The notes: generated from the letters alone by a model not told the origin. A DNA stretch of 64,000 nucleotides from an uncultured Aquimarina sp. (GCA_947498935.1 CANMMM010000003.1:186001-250000), one strand, 5' to 3'; counted from the stretch's first letter, positions 45,077 to 55,070 are shown. Program-made: numbers and translations.

Positions 45077-45387
45077 AAATTACACAATCTATGAACAGAA
45101 ATGCGCTACTGATAGCAGCTACTAGTTTTGGCATCGGCACCTCTTTATTCGCTACTTACTTCATCACTGGATGGAAACATCTAATTGTAATCGGTACATA
45201 CTATGTATTAATTGCTTTTACGCTCAATGTGATTACGTTTATAGGACTCCTAGTAAATAGTATCATTACTACACATTTATACAAAGAAAATATGATAACC
45301 ATGCTCTTTCTCTTAGCCAATCTACCAATCGCTTTAGTCTACACACTACTGGTGATTAATAATCCACTACATTCTGTTCACTTCTAA
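45073..45387 (+). CDS. Small membrane protein
   Basis: A 104-aa protein with three TM helices (about 12-31, 36-62, 73-95). It overlaps the Coq4-like gene by four bases. No family is recognised. It belongs to the operator-controlled operon that starts at 44615. Confidence 0.7.
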   Translation: MKITQSMNRNALLIAATSFGIGTSLFATYFITGWKHLIVIGTYYVLIAFTLNVITFIGLLVNSIITTHLYKENMITMLFLLANLPIALVYTLLVINNPLHSVHF

Positions 45388-45398
45388 TACACACCACT

Positions 45399-46067
45399 AT
45401 GTACCACCGTTTTTTCTTAAAAAACCTTGTCTATGCCGTAGCTTTTAGCCTCTTATTACTCTGCATCAGAGTGATTAGCTTAGGGTCTGGTTTGTTTCTG
45501 TTTTTGGTTTGGAATTTTTTCCTAGCTGCTATTCCATATGCCATTACCTGTGTATTGCGATTCTCTGTAATACGCGATAGTCGGCTCTTATTCTGGTTAG
45601 GATTCTGTATATGGCTCGCTTTTCTGCCCAATGCTCCCTACATCCTTACAGACCTACAGCATCTGACCATTAGCACCTTGCAATTCATTTGGTTCGATGT
45701 GCTGCTCATCCTATCCTTTGCCATTAATGGACTGCTCATAGGATTCGCTTCACTGCGTATGATGCAGGAATTACTACTACATCGCTTTTCTAAAAAAATA
45801 ACCAATGCTATCATACATAGCGCACTATTACTCTGTGGTTTTGGTATCTATCTGGGTAGAATCGTACGCTGGAATAGCTGGGATGTGATACAGCACCCTA
45901 TCGACCTATTGGGGGATATCGCTACGCGCATCTTATTCCCGATAGCACATATCGAAACTTGGGCATTCACCATGGGGTTTGGTGGTTTTTTAATCATCTG
46001 CTATCAGTTTACCTTTGTAGGCATCACTAATGATGAATACCATAGAAACAAAAAATTGCACAACTAA
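45399..46067 (+). CDS. DUF1361 membrane protein
   Basis: A 222-aa integral membrane protein with about six TM helices. Family features: WNFFLAAIPYAI, WLAFLPNAPYILTDLQHL and WFDVLLILSFAINGL. Function unknown. It follows the small membrane protein by 11 bp and is probably the last gene of the second operon. Confidence 0.85.
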   Translation: MYHRFFLKNLVYAVAFSLLLLCIRVISLGSGLFLFLVWNFFLAAIPYAITCVLRFSVIRDSRLLFWLGFCIWLAFLPNAPYILTDLQHLTISTLQFIWFDVLLILSFAINGLLIGFASLRMMQELLLHRFSKKITNAIIHSALLLCGFGIYLGRIVRWNSWDVIQHPIDLLGDIATRILFPIAHIETWAFTMGFGGFLIICYQFTFVGITNDEYHRNKKLHN

Positions 46068-46245
46068 TTACTAGAATCTTACTAATAGCCACCATTGAAC
46101 CATTTTTAATTCTAAAAACTATGATGATCATCTCTCAAAAAAACTGAATCGAAACAACAATATTTCAAAAAAAAATTCACCCCTAGAACTGTAATAATGC
46201 AATTTTTTTTAATTATTTTTAACAATGTTATAATTTTTTATATCT

Positions 46246-46734
46246 ATGACCAAAGCCATATATCTACTAATTGCAATCTTTCCCCTTACTCTTTTATCTT
46301 GCAAAAAAAATAATGATCCGAAAATAGCTACCGAAGAAGTGCTATTTACCAAAGAAGGTGAGTTAACCATTTTTAGAACTCAAGATACGATCATGCCTAT
46401 CCGCTATTTAGACATCGAGATCGCCGATAATAATTACGAACGACAAACGGGATTGATGTACCGCAAATCCATGCAAGATCTTCAGGCCATGCTCTTCGTA
46501 TTCCAAAAAGCTGGTGAGAAAAGTTTTTATATGAAAAACACCCTCATCCCACTAGACATTATCTATATCGATGCCGATTATAAGATCGTAAGCGTACAAA
46601 AAAATGCCAAACCACTAGACCAAACTTCACTACCTTCTAAAACCAATGCACAATACGTACTAGAAATCAACGGAGGTTTATTTGATCAATGGCAGCTCCG
46701 AGTAAGAGATTCTATTGCGTATAGAAAAATGTAA
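46246..46734 (+). CDS. DUF192 lipoprotein
   Basis: A 162-aa lipoprotein (LTLLSC, Cys at 19). The DUF192 fold is clear: DIEIADNNYERQTGLMYRKSM, AMLFVFQKAGEKSFYMKNTLIPLDIIYIDA, and YVLEINGGLF. The family includes small secreted proteins of unknown function. It stands as a single gene after a 178-bp gap. Confidence 0.85.
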   Translation: MTKAIYLLIAIFPLTLLSCKKNNDPKIATEEVLFTKEGELTIFRTQDTIMPIRYLDIEIADNNYERQTGLMYRKSMQDLQAMLFVFQKAGEKSFYMKNTLIPLDIIYIDADYKIVSVQKNAKPLDQTSLPSKTNAQYVLEINGGLFDQWQLRVRDSIAYRKM

Positions 46735-46769
46735 TAGATGATTCACACTACAGTAGTGCTTCTTTTTTT

Positions 46770-46858
46770 GGGCGTTACCCTAAGGGGTCGGGCTATCCGC
46801 TATATCTTTTGGCAGCACTAAGGTGCTACCAAAAGGATGCCGCTGCTATCCCTAACGC
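46770..46858 (+). repeat. Family A repeat, copy 6 (hairpin loop type)
   Basis: It runs from GGGCGTTACCCTAAGGGG to CTATCCCTAACGC, 89 bp. In place of the B insert, the arms TATCTTTTGG and CCAAAAGGATG enclose a small hairpin, CAGCACTAAGGTGCTA. This is probably what an empty site looks like. Confidence 0.9.
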
Positions 46859-47158
46859 AACTATTTGGTCACAAAACCTTTACTTTTCGCTAAAAATCGA
46901 ACAAGTGTACCCCACTTTATAGTATCCGCTGAGGAATCATACAGCTCTTAAAACAAATGCAACCAAGTTGCATTAAGTAAGATTTATAACGTACTTTGTT
47001 CCATAAGCATCTTTACTCAAAACAAAATAGCATACGTCATGAATCATAAATTACCCGTTATGCTATGTAAACGACACATCACTAAAAAATCGCCAACAAG
47101 CAGTTTCCCTTTTTCGATAGGCAAATCCATTTTATACTGCTATGCTTTGTATATATAC

Positions 47159-47192
47159 AAAATGCCAGACTTGATATAGGTCTGGCATTTTA
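47159..47192 (-). terminator. Terminator of the amylase gene
   Basis: AAAATGCCAGAC pairs with GTCTGGCATTTT around TTGATATAG. It lies about 125 bp past the stop codon on the minus strand, with the shortened B repeat between. Confidence 0.8.
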
Positions 47193-47198
47193 GTTATC

Positions 47199-47275
47199 GA
47201 AGTGATGTAAACTTTTTTCAATTTGCTATAAAAATGATCTTGGTTTTTCACTGAAATCAAAAAAGTGTAAACCGC
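47199..47275 (-). repeat. Family B repeat, internally deleted
   Basis: A 77-bp remnant keeping both outer arms (GAAGTGATGTAAACTTTTTT and AAAAAAGTGTAAACC) but lacking the central stem. The pattern is like an internal deletion of a mobile hairpin. Confidence 0.75.
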
Positions 47276-47317
47276 TGCATCATCATTTAGATGCAAGAAA
47301 CTCCTTACTCCATTTTA

Positions 47318-50300
47318 TTATTTTACTATCTGTATTACTTTCTGCATCGACTCGCTTCTAAACGCTATAAAATACACTCCTTTTGCCACATGGAGCGGAA
47401 TCGCCAACGTACCATCCTGTACCATCGCCTTTGATTGATACAAAATAGTACCTTTTATATCTTTTATAGCCCAATGCATCGGAGCATGCATCCCTTTTAC
47501 ATCAAAATGTACGATCTCTCCAAAAGGATTTGGATAAGGTGCCGAAATATACACACTACGATTTGTACTAGCCTTAGCAGCAGGTACACGCGTCCAACCA
47601 TTATCATAAGAGACATCTCCACAAATTTCTAAATCTGCTGTTTGCTGCGCGCCATTAGCACTAAAAATCACATGCGCGCAATCCACACCTGCTAGTGTAT
47701 ACTCATACCACCCATCTCCTGATGCTTTCATGGGTACACCAGGCCATGTGGTAGCTAAACTTGTCGGTGTTGTATCCCAATAATACAAGGTCACTGCATC
47801 CCAATTGGTCGTATTTCTGTAGCGGATGACTATTCCTTCTGAGACATCACCTGTACATCCTACTGGGCATTCATCATACCATCGTGCGGTACGCTGATCA
47901 TACCACCCATTCCTATCTCTAAACAGATCTGCTGTTTGCTGTCCAGCTCCATTAGAGAATACCAAACCAATACGATTACCTGTGGTGATCGTAGCTGTAT
48001 ACCACTGCGTTCCTGAATTATTGGTCATTAACCTTCCTGGCCAATTCCAATCGGGTAAAGGTGTATTATTTTCTGTATCGAATGCATATACATATACTTG
48101 ATCCCAATTTGCTATATTATTTACTTGAAATGTATACGTAGTCGGGGCATCAAATGTATAGCGTTTGGTCAATACTTCTGAACGATTCCCCGCAGTATCA
48201 AATGCAATCACTTTTAGCTCTACAGGATCTCCCATAGCACTTTCTATAGCAAACGGTACTGTATACTCACTACTATTAGCAGTAGGCGTCGTACCATCTG
48301 TCGTATAATATATCGTAGTAGCTGCATCTGTAGCAGTAGTCGTAGCTGTGATAGTTACTCGTACTGGAGCTTCGTAATTTCCTGAATCTGGTGTGATGGA
48401 TACTGCTACCTCATCAGCACTTTTATAACCACCAACATATACATGCTGTATAGGAGTGCTAAATGTATTGCCCTGAAGATCGGTAGCCTCTACATAATAA
48501 TCTACCAATACATCAGACAGTCCCTTAATTGCTGCATAACATAAGTCTGCAATTTCTGTCGGTTCGATAAACAAATCGATCTCTGGGTCTTGCGTTACAT
48601 TTCCTTTTGGAAACTGCTTTCGTTCCATCGCTATTGTTGTCCATCCGCTTACACCTTCGCCCCCACTATACGTTTCATTAGCTACATCTGCTATAGGATT
48701 TTTACCATCCGTATCGGTTCTATACTTAACGACCACAGAGGCTAATCCGCTTACATCGTAGGCAAATGTCCATACATGAAAATCCGAAGTGTTTTGCACT
48801 TCCTGATACCCATAAATAGGTCCAAAACCTTTGCCTCCTGGATTGTATGGAAATCGCTGTGGAATAAAAACGGATGGAGGCGTATTGTCTTCTACGGCTG
48901 TTTCCCCTAATGCTTCCTGAGCATACGTAATCGCTATATTCCCTGCCAGTGTTTGTTTTACCTCCATATCGATCGCCTTTCCATAATACATATACCCACT
49001 CGTCAGTGCTGGCAGAAAAAAGTGCCATGCCTTCTCTGCATTAGATGCATTGGCCGTTGGCGCAATTACATTGGCTACATCGATACTTCCTGTATGATCT
49101 TCGGCAGTAATTACATAATTTTCTGCGGCTGTGATCACCGCCCAATTCCTAGCATCTTCTGTCCAAGCATTGGGATCAAATTGATTGGTAGTCACATCAT
49201 AGAGCGGCCATAACCAATTAATAAATTGTGGATGCCCCCAATCATTGGCCGCATTAACCCATGAACCGTCCTCTACCCTTACGATATCATCTGCGGGTAC
49301 TGGATAGGAATTTAAGAATTGTTGTATAGTGGTTGGGTCATACCCCTTAGCTGCCGCTGCATTGGCAAAATTAGGTACCGATTCCTGATAATAGCTACTA
49401 CCGCCACCCCACGCATTATCACCGTCATGTGCTAACAATACCATCGAAGGCTGTTTTGCATCACTAAAGGGTGTTATATGTGTATCGATATCGCCTGTTC
49501 CCATCGCACTAAATCCATTTTGATAACTTAGTAAATCTGCCATAGGTACTACATCTATGGTATATCGCTGTGCTGTAATAGGGTCTACATATTGTGCTTT
49601 GTGCGCTTGATAGCAATAAGGAGCTGCAAATGTTCCTCCTCTTCCATCCAATTGTCCATTCCACCAATTGTTCCCTTTAGTAGCTACTGTATCTGCTCCG
49701 TTTGGTGGATCTATATTTACACCAGATGTTCCATACGCTAATGGATAATCTGCCAAGGTACGTGCTAGATGGCTATTCGCTACCACCGACCATTGGAATC
49801 CTTCTTCTACGAGTACTTTGATGATTCTTTCAGAAAAAGAGCATTCCGCAGGCCAAAACCCTTTAGAATACGCTCCTCCAAAGGTTTGCCCCATGATATA
49901 CTTATGTGTTCTTAACTCCATGCGTAGTGCGCGCTCACTAATCAAAGGCGCTAACGCATGATGAAATGTAAATCCTGTAAGATCCATTCTCGACGTTCCT
50001 CCAGAGGTTTTCCAATTTTTTGCTTCTTTAAAATAGTTTTCCCATCCTGGCTCATATCCCCACACACCTGCATTGGCCAAACTATTTACATTTTCTATCA
50101 AACAGCCTGAGTAATTGACTTGCGCCCCTGCATTAGGCAATCCTAATAGGGTCTGTACTGAATTTTTAGGCCCATACTGATAGGCTTGTACACGATCGTT
50201 CTTCCCAAAAATTTCATCCAACTTGTTTAGTGGATGACTTTTGCCATCTGCATACGTATTCCTAGGGTCTCCCATAGTTTTTAAAACATGAGATTCAAAT

Positions 50301-50449
50301 ACTGATTGGTATCGATCTGGGTTTTCTTTACTTCGTTCTGCCCAATAGATCGGCTGCTGCATATGCCATAAATACGAAGTATGTACTTTTTGTGCTGTGA
50401 GCACTGAACTGATTAAAAATAGTCCTAAAACTAAATAGATGTTTTTCAT
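47318..50449 (-). CDS. Secreted GH57-like alpha-amylase with starch-binding modules and T9SS domain
   Basis: A 1043-aa exported protein, cut after TAQ (residue 20). The N-terminal half (about 25-520) is GH57-like: HHALAPLIS (163-171), GFWPAECSFS with candidate nucleophile E202, and LLAHDGDNAW (D in 341-345). A beta-sandwich (about 680-765) resembles the CHB_HEX_C repeat (TTIYYTTDGTTPTAN). Two starch-binding modules of the CBM26 type follow (about 770-850 and 870-950; NIANWDQVYVYAFD, NTTNWDAVTLYYWD). The end is a T9SS sorting domain (YISAPYPNPFGE ... KGVYFIAF). The protein should degrade alpha-glucan outside the cell or at the surface. It appears to be a single-gene unit. Confidence 0.9.
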   Translation of the reverse strand: MKNIYLVLGLFLISSVLTAQKVHTSYLWHMQQPIYWAERSKENPDRYQSVFESHVLKTMGDPRNTYADGKSHPLNKLDEIFGKNDRVQAYQYGPKNSVQTLLGLPNAGAQVNYSGCLIENVNSLANAGVWGYEPGWENYFKEAKNWKTSGGTSRMDLTGFTFHHALAPLISERALRMELRTHKYIMGQTFGGAYSKGFWPAECSFSERIIKVLVEEGFQWSVVANSHLARTLADYPLAYGTSGVNIDPPNGADTVATKGNNWWNGQLDGRGGTFAAPYCYQAHKAQYVDPITAQRYTIDVVPMADLLSYQNGFSAMGTGDIDTHITPFSDAKQPSMVLLAHDGDNAWGGGSSYYQESVPNFANAAAAKGYDPTTIQQFLNSYPVPADDIVRVEDGSWVNAANDWGHPQFINWLWPLYDVTTNQFDPNAWTEDARNWAVITAAENYVITAEDHTGSIDVANVIAPTANASNAEKAWHFFLPALTSGYMYYGKAIDMEVKQTLAGNIAITYAQEALGETAVEDNTPPSVFIPQRFPYNPGGKGFGPIYGYQEVQNTSDFHVWTFAYDVSGLASVVVKYRTDTDGKNPIADVANETYSGGEGVSGWTTIAMERKQFPKGNVTQDPEIDLFIEPTEIADLCYAAIKGLSDVLVDYYVEATDLQGNTFSTPIQHVYVGGYKSADEVAVSITPDSGNYEAPVRVTITATTTATDAATTIYYTTDGTTPTANSSEYTVPFAIESAMGDPVELKVIAFDTAGNRSEVLTKRYTFDAPTTYTFQVNNIANWDQVYVYAFDTENNTPLPDWNWPGRLMTNNSGTQWYTATITTGNRIGLVFSNGAGQQTADLFRDRNGWYDQRTARWYDECPVGCTGDVSEGIVIRYRNTTNWDAVTLYYWDTTPTSLATTWPGVPMKASGDGWYEYTLAGVDCAHVIFSANGAQQTADLEICGDVSYDNGWTRVPAAKASTNRSVYISAPYPNPFGEIVHFDVKGMHAPMHWAIKDIKGTILYQSKAMVQDGTLAIPLHVAKGVYFIAFRSESMQKVIQIVK

Positions 50450-51053
50450 GAGTTTTGTGTTAATAATAGCTGTACAGCATCACTTTGATGCCACATTCTT
50501 TACTATTCCACAATTCCCTTTGACTAAAGAAGTTTCCCCAAACACTCTTTATGGTTACTATGGGTCTAAACTGTAATCAACTACAGATAATCATGATTGC
50601 TACACCCGCTAATTTTCATTCATACCATCATCATGTACACGAAAAATTGCGTGATCCTAGCTACTAGAAATCTGATTGCTGTATACCTCAACCACTATAG
50701 AGTGATACAAACCCTTCATAGCATTCTCAAATGTAAGCATTTACAACTCCTAGCTTTTTTAAACAAACCACGAAAACGTTATAGTGTTTATAACTTATTA
50801 CACTGAGTAGGTTTACGGATTAGGATTTCTGTTACAGCTTGGGAGCTTTAAGTTACCTTACAGGATTATCGGGTATTGAACTTGATAAAATGTGGTTTAC
50901 ATTATTTCCAGTTTACAAAACCTTAAAACAAAAGACCAGCAACTTATTTTGATTACTGCTAACATTGATAGTAATGCCAAAGCTGTAATATCTACGCATA
51001 AAAAAACCAGTCACATACACTGTAACCGGTCTTTATCTACTTACTCATATAAA

Positions 51054-51076
51054 AGTCCGAGTTGCAAACTCGAACT
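51054..51076. repeat. REP-like short hairpin
   Basis: AGTCCGAGTTGCAAACTCGAACT folds into a stem (CGAGTT/AACTCG) around GCA and is followed by AGCG. This form is like REP sequences found with RAYT transposases; no such transposase is in the window. Confidence 0.4.
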
Positions 51077-51137
51077 AGCGCATACTATACCCCTGTGGGG
51101 AAAATAGAAATTAATACTCCAATCAAATAGCAATACT

Positions 51138-51174
51138 AAAAAACCCGTATTCGATGATCGAATACGGGTTTTTT
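51138..51174 (-). terminator. Terminator of secDF
   Basis: AAAAACCCGTATTCGA pairs with TCGAATACGGGTTTTT. It lies 30 bp past the secDF stop codon and is symmetric. Confidence 0.9.
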
Positions 51175-51201
51175 ACTTATATCGTAAGTGTTCGTGAAAC
51201 A

Positions 51202-54200
51202 CTATGCTTCTACAGCTTCGGCTTCTGGTTGTTTCTTTTCTTTTAACCCTACTTTACTTACTGTATCAAACATCACTGGTGTAGCTATGAATAACGATGA
51301 ATACGTACCCACTACAACTCCTATGATTAATGAGAACATAAATCCTCTCAATGGTTCTGCGAAAATAAAGATGGCTATTAACACTAACAAGGTAGTTAAC
51401 GATGTATTCATAGTACGTCCTAAGGTACTATTTAATGCGCCATTTACATTATCTCCTAATGACCAACCTGTATGTTCTTGTAAGTACTCTCTAATTCTAT
51501 CGAATACCACCACGGTATCATTCAGCGAGTATCCTACTACGGTAAGAATTGCTGCGATAAATGCTTGATCGACCTCCATATTGAATGGCATGAATTTCCA
51601 AGTTAATGAGAATACTCCCAGTACTAATAGTACATCATGGAATACTGCCATTACAGCTCCTAAACTAAATTGCCATCTTCTAAATCGGAATAAGATGTAT
51701 AAGAATACTACGATTAATGATCCTACTACAGACCATAAAGCAGCTTTGGTAATATCATCTGCAATAGTAGGTCCTACCTTTATAGAAGACATGATTCCTA
51801 TTTGCTTCCCTTCTGCTCCGTCAGAGAATTGTGAGTAGGTATATCCCTGTGGAAGGTATTTTTGTAAAGCAGTATATAATGAATTGGCTATTTCTGCATC
51901 TACAGCTTGTCCTGATTCATCAATCTTATACTTAGTCGTAATCTTTAGTTGGTTATTAGCCCCCTGTGTTTTGGCTTGTGCACTACCAAAAACAGCTACT
52001 AAATCTTTTTCTACTTCTGTAGGTACTACATCATTTGCAAAACGTACGGTATACGTTCTACCTCCTACAAAATCAACTCCTTTATCTAATCCCTGAGTAG
52101 ATAATGATACTACTCCTGCTAGAATAATCACTAATGATACTCCATATGCAAGCTTTCTTTTCTTTAGGAATTCGATATTGATATCCTTGAACCAGTTTTT
52201 GGTAGCTGCGGTAGAGAAGGCTAATTCTTTTCCATTTTTACCATATCCGTCTATAAATAAACGTGTAATAAAGATGGCTGTAAATAATGAAGTAGCAATA
52301 CCAATTAATAAGGTTGTTGCAAATCCTTTGATCGGTCCTGTACCAATTAATAATAAAATTAATCCTGTAAGTCCTGTAGTGATATTCGCATCTAAAATCG
52401 AAGATAATGCATTACTAAATCCGTCTTTAATAGCATCTTTCTGCACTTTTCCTTTAGCTAGTTCTTCTTTGATACGTTCGAATATAAGTACATTGGCATC
52501 TACCGACATACCGATTGTAAGTACAATACCTGCGATCCCTGGCAGGGTCAATACTGCTTTTAATCCTGCTAATACTCCGAAGATGAATAAGATATTCACT
52601 ACTAAGGCTACGTCTGCAAATGCTCCTGCTTTTCCGTAGTAGAATACCATCCAGATCAGGATCAGTACAAGTGCAATAGCGAATGACATGATTCCACTAT
52701 CGATTGCTTCTTGTCCTAATGACGGCCCTACAATCTCACTCTGAATAATATCTGCTGATGCTGGTAATTTACCTGCACGTAATACATTGGCTAAATCTTT
52801 TCCTTCTTCTACGGTAAAATCTCCAGAAATCTGGCTGCTTCCTCCGCTAATTGGTCCGCTAGTTACTCCTGGTGCAGAATATACGATATCGTCTAATACA
52901 ATCGCGACTTGACTTCTTTGCTTATACGCTCTACCAGTCATTTCTTCCCACTTCTTAGCTCCTTTTCCGTCCATCTGCATAGATACTACAACTTGGTTCA
53001 TTTGATCATAGCTCTGAGATGCATCTGTGATCACTCCTCCGCTTAATTCTGGCTGTCCGTCGCGGTTTCCTTTAATAGCATATAGTGCTATAATTTCAGA
53101 ATCTTTTTCTTGTTTACCCCATGCAAATCTCGCATAACGCAAATCTCCTTTTAATAGGGCTTGTACTTTTGGGTTCTTTAAATACGTATTGAACTGCGCT
53201 GTATCCTTTAAGGCTACTCTAGCAATCACTGGCCCACCTTGTCCGCCTTGTCCTGCTATTAAATCAAAGATAGGGTTCACTTGCTTTTCAGCTACTTCAG
53301 TAGAGTCTTCTGCATCTTCTAATAATTCTGCGATGGCATCGTCTTCTGCTGTGGTAGTCGTATCTGCTTTAGCTGTATCTGCTACTTTTTCGGTAGCGGC
53401 TACAGCTTCTGATTTTGCTGCTTCTTTTTGCTTATCTAAATCTTGTTTTAGGATATTGTTTGCAGAAATCAGTACATTGAATACTTCTTCCATTTTGTAC
53501 ACATCCCAGAACTCTAATTGTGCAGTACTCTGTAATAGTTTTTGTACACGATCTACATCTTTAGCTCCTGGTAATTCTACTAAGATACGTCCTGATTCTC
53601 CTAAACGTTGGATATTAGGCTGTGTTACCCCGAATTTATCGATACGCTTACGCAATACTTCGAAGGCAGAGATTACAGATTCATCTATCTTTCTTTTTAG
53701 GATAGGCTTTACCACATCGTTAGACATATCATACGTGATATCGTCACTTAGATTTTTATTGGCAAAAATATCTGGAGAAGCTAATGTAGCATCTGGTATT
53801 TTTTCAAACTCGATAAAAAAGTCTTCTACATATGTATTCTGACTATTTTTCTGTGTTTGATCTGCTGCCGCTAATGCTTGGTTAAAAGATGGATCTTTAG
53901 AATAATTTGCTAATCCTTTTAAGATGTCTTTTACTGAGATTTGAAGAATCACGTTGATTCCTCCTTTAAGGTCTAATCCCTTGTTTAATTCTTTTCCCTT
54001 TGCATCATTATAGCTGAAATTAGCAAAGATAGGATCTTTCCCGATAGAGTCTAAATACCTACGCTCTTCGGTTTTTCTAAGATCTGAATAATTGGTTACT
54101 GTTTCTGGAAACTTAGCAATCGCATGTGCGGCTGCTTCTTTTTCTTTTGTATAGGTAAGATACGTAAACGATAATTGGTAGATACATACCAATCCGAATA

Positions 54201-54237
54201 GAATCGCAAATACCCTAACAAGTCCTTTGTTTTGCAT
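51202..54237 (-). CDS. secDF: Protein-export membrane protein SecDF (fused)
   Basis: A 1011-aa fusion of SecD and SecF, usual in Bacteroidota. The SecD part holds a first TM (about 7-27), a large periplasmic domain with LDLKGGINVIL and VELPGAKDVDRVQKLL, and SecD TM bundles including GMSVDANVLIFERIKEEL. The SecF part begins near 675 (FLKKRKLAYGVSLVIIL), with GVDFVGGRTYTVRF and a TM bundle ending VGYSLNDTVVVFDRIREYL. The paired transmembrane Asp/Glu regions (VDANVLIFE, SLNDTVVVFD) support proton-driven pulling of exported proteins. An Ala/Thr/Asp-rich stretch (about 260-320) is an insertion in the periplasmic part. Confidence 0.97.
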   Translation of the reverse strand: MQNKGLVRVFAILFGLVCIYQLSFTYLTYTKEKEAAAHAIAKFPETVTNYSDLRKTEERRYLDSIGKDPIFANFSYNDAKGKELNKGLDLKGGINVILQISVKDILKGLANYSKDPSFNQALAAADQTQKNSQNTYVEDFFIEFEKIPDATLASPDIFANKNLSDDITYDMSNDVVKPILKRKIDESVISAFEVLRKRIDKFGVTQPNIQRLGESGRILVELPGAKDVDRVQKLLQSTAQLEFWDVYKMEEVFNVLISANNILKQDLDKQKEAAKSEAVAATEKVADTAKADTTTTAEDDAIAELLEDAEDSTEVAEKQVNPIFDLIAGQGGQGGPVIARVALKDTAQFNTYLKNPKVQALLKGDLRYARFAWGKQEKDSEIIALYAIKGNRDGQPELSGGVITDASQSYDQMNQVVVSMQMDGKGAKKWEEMTGRAYKQRSQVAIVLDDIVYSAPGVTSGPISGGSSQISGDFTVEEGKDLANVLRAGKLPASADIIQSEIVGPSLGQEAIDSGIMSFAIALVLILIWMVFYYGKAGAFADVALVVNILFIFGVLAGLKAVLTLPGIAGIVLTIGMSVDANVLIFERIKEELAKGKVQKDAIKDGFSNALSSILDANITTGLTGLILLLIGTGPIKGFATTLLIGIATSLFTAIFITRLFIDGYGKNGKELAFSTAATKNWFKDINIEFLKKRKLAYGVSLVIILAGVVSLSTQGLDKGVDFVGGRTYTVRFANDVVPTEVEKDLVAVFGSAQAKTQGANNQLKITTKYKIDESGQAVDAEIANSLYTALQKYLPQGYTYSQFSDGAEGKQIGIMSSIKVGPTIADDITKAALWSVVGSLIVVFLYILFRFRRWQFSLGAVMAVFHDVLLVLGVFSLTWKFMPFNMEVDQAFIAAILTVVGYSLNDTVVVFDRIREYLQEHTGWSLGDNVNGALNSTLGRTMNTSLTTLLVLIAIFIFAEPLRGFMFSLIIGVVVGTYSSLFIATPVMFDTVSKVGLKEKKQPEAEAVEA

Positions 54238-54440
54238 TACTTATGTATTTGAGTCAGATCCTTTATATTTTCAGATCCAACAATGGTTATTATTGATATT
54301 CTTTTATGAAATGTAGTTATTCACAAACTACTTGGTGAGTGCCATATTCGCTAGTAACGAAATGACTATTGTCTTTTTCTATATGAAAAAATGGTTATAA
54401 AATAAAGTCTAGATAGTGTAGAAAGACAATACCCTATATT

Positions 54441-55070
54441 TTATACGATAGGGCCTGCTCTTACTTCTGGTATTGTATAAGAAGGTGTAGTATGTACGAA
54501 ATCAGTACTATGTATTGCAACTAGGTTCGCTAGTCTGGCTGCTACTAAACTCAATGATGTGTCGCAAGGTAGATGCGGTACAGTATGTAAAGATTGTATC
54601 GCTCCATCTGTTCTTTGGTCTACCTCTACATGATAAGTTGCATTATAATCGACAACTAAGTCTGTGTCTGGTGTTACCTCATAAATATCGAGATGATATG
54701 CTTTTAAGACATCTTGTTCTTCCGGTTCTTGTTCTGTGCTTTTGTTTGATAATGCTAGGCCTACAGCATCTACAATAAGTTGCTGATGATCTACAAACAA
54801 CTGTTTTATATTAGCCACATCTGCATCACTGTAATACGTGATGGTAAGCTGTCCGTTGTGTAGGTTTTTGGATATCCGAGTGTTTGTAACTCCTACTGTT
54901 TGTAGTTGTGATTGTATCTCACGGATGGCATCTTCTGCATCTAATGCACTTATTTGAGTACTTACAAATTGTACTACAATTTGTTGATTAGGTACTACTG
55001 CTTGTTGCTGCAATACAACGAATGTTGCCAATGCAGTTAACAGAAAGCCGAAGTACCATTTTTTCTTCAT
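54441..55070 (-). CDS. Hypothetical exported protein near secDF
   Basis: The start is set at ATG 55070 (MKKKWYFGFLLTALATFVVL); an in-frame ATG at 55106 adds 12 residues. The protein is about 209 aa. One N-terminal hydrophobic segment is followed by a periplasmic region with an alpha/beta pattern (VVQFVSTQISALDAEDAIREIQSQLQTVG, DADVANIKQLF). No family is recognised. A 203-bp gap separates it from secDF on the same strand; cotranscription is possible. Confidence 0.65.
   Translation of the reverse strand: MKKKWYFGFLLTALATFVVLQQQAVVPNQQIVVQFVSTQISALDAEDAIREIQSQLQTVGVTNTRISKNLHNGQLTITYYSDADVANIKQLFVDHQQLIVDAVGLALSNKSTEQEPEEQDVLKAYHLDIYEVTPDTDLVVDYNATYHVEVDQRTDGAIQSLHTVPHLPCDTSLSLVAARLANLVAIHSTDFVHTTPSYTIPEVRAGPIV

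Larger units (their letters stand above)
46735..47317. other. Intergenic region with A and B repeats and a terminator
   Basis: No gene is seen. It holds a family A copy (46770-46858), the amylase terminator (47159-47192) and an internally deleted family B copy (47199-47275) in the 3' untranslated part of the amylase message. Confidence 0.55.
50450..51201. other. Intergenic region between the amylase and secDF genes
   Basis: No credible gene is seen in 750 bp. A REP-like hairpin (51054-51076), an imperfect GACCGGTT-type hairpin (about 51004-51034) and the secDF terminator are present; the rest shows nothing definite. Short frames in it lack signs of coding. Confidence 0.5.

Noticed and set aside
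50597..51107. Two 69-71-codon frames in the amylase-secDF gap
   Set aside because: Irregular composition, no motif, and the second runs through the REP-like hairpin; no sign of real genes.
51000..51110. A tRNA or tRNA remnant around GTTGCAAACTCGAACT
   Set aside because: No cloverleaf with acceptor stem, T-loop and anticodon arms can be drawn; a short REP-like hairpin explains it better.
53189..53842. A 217-codon plus-strand frame and several others opposite secDF
   Set aside because: All are antisense to the well-supported SecDF gene, with the Ser/Ala/Thr-rich composition expected of shadows.
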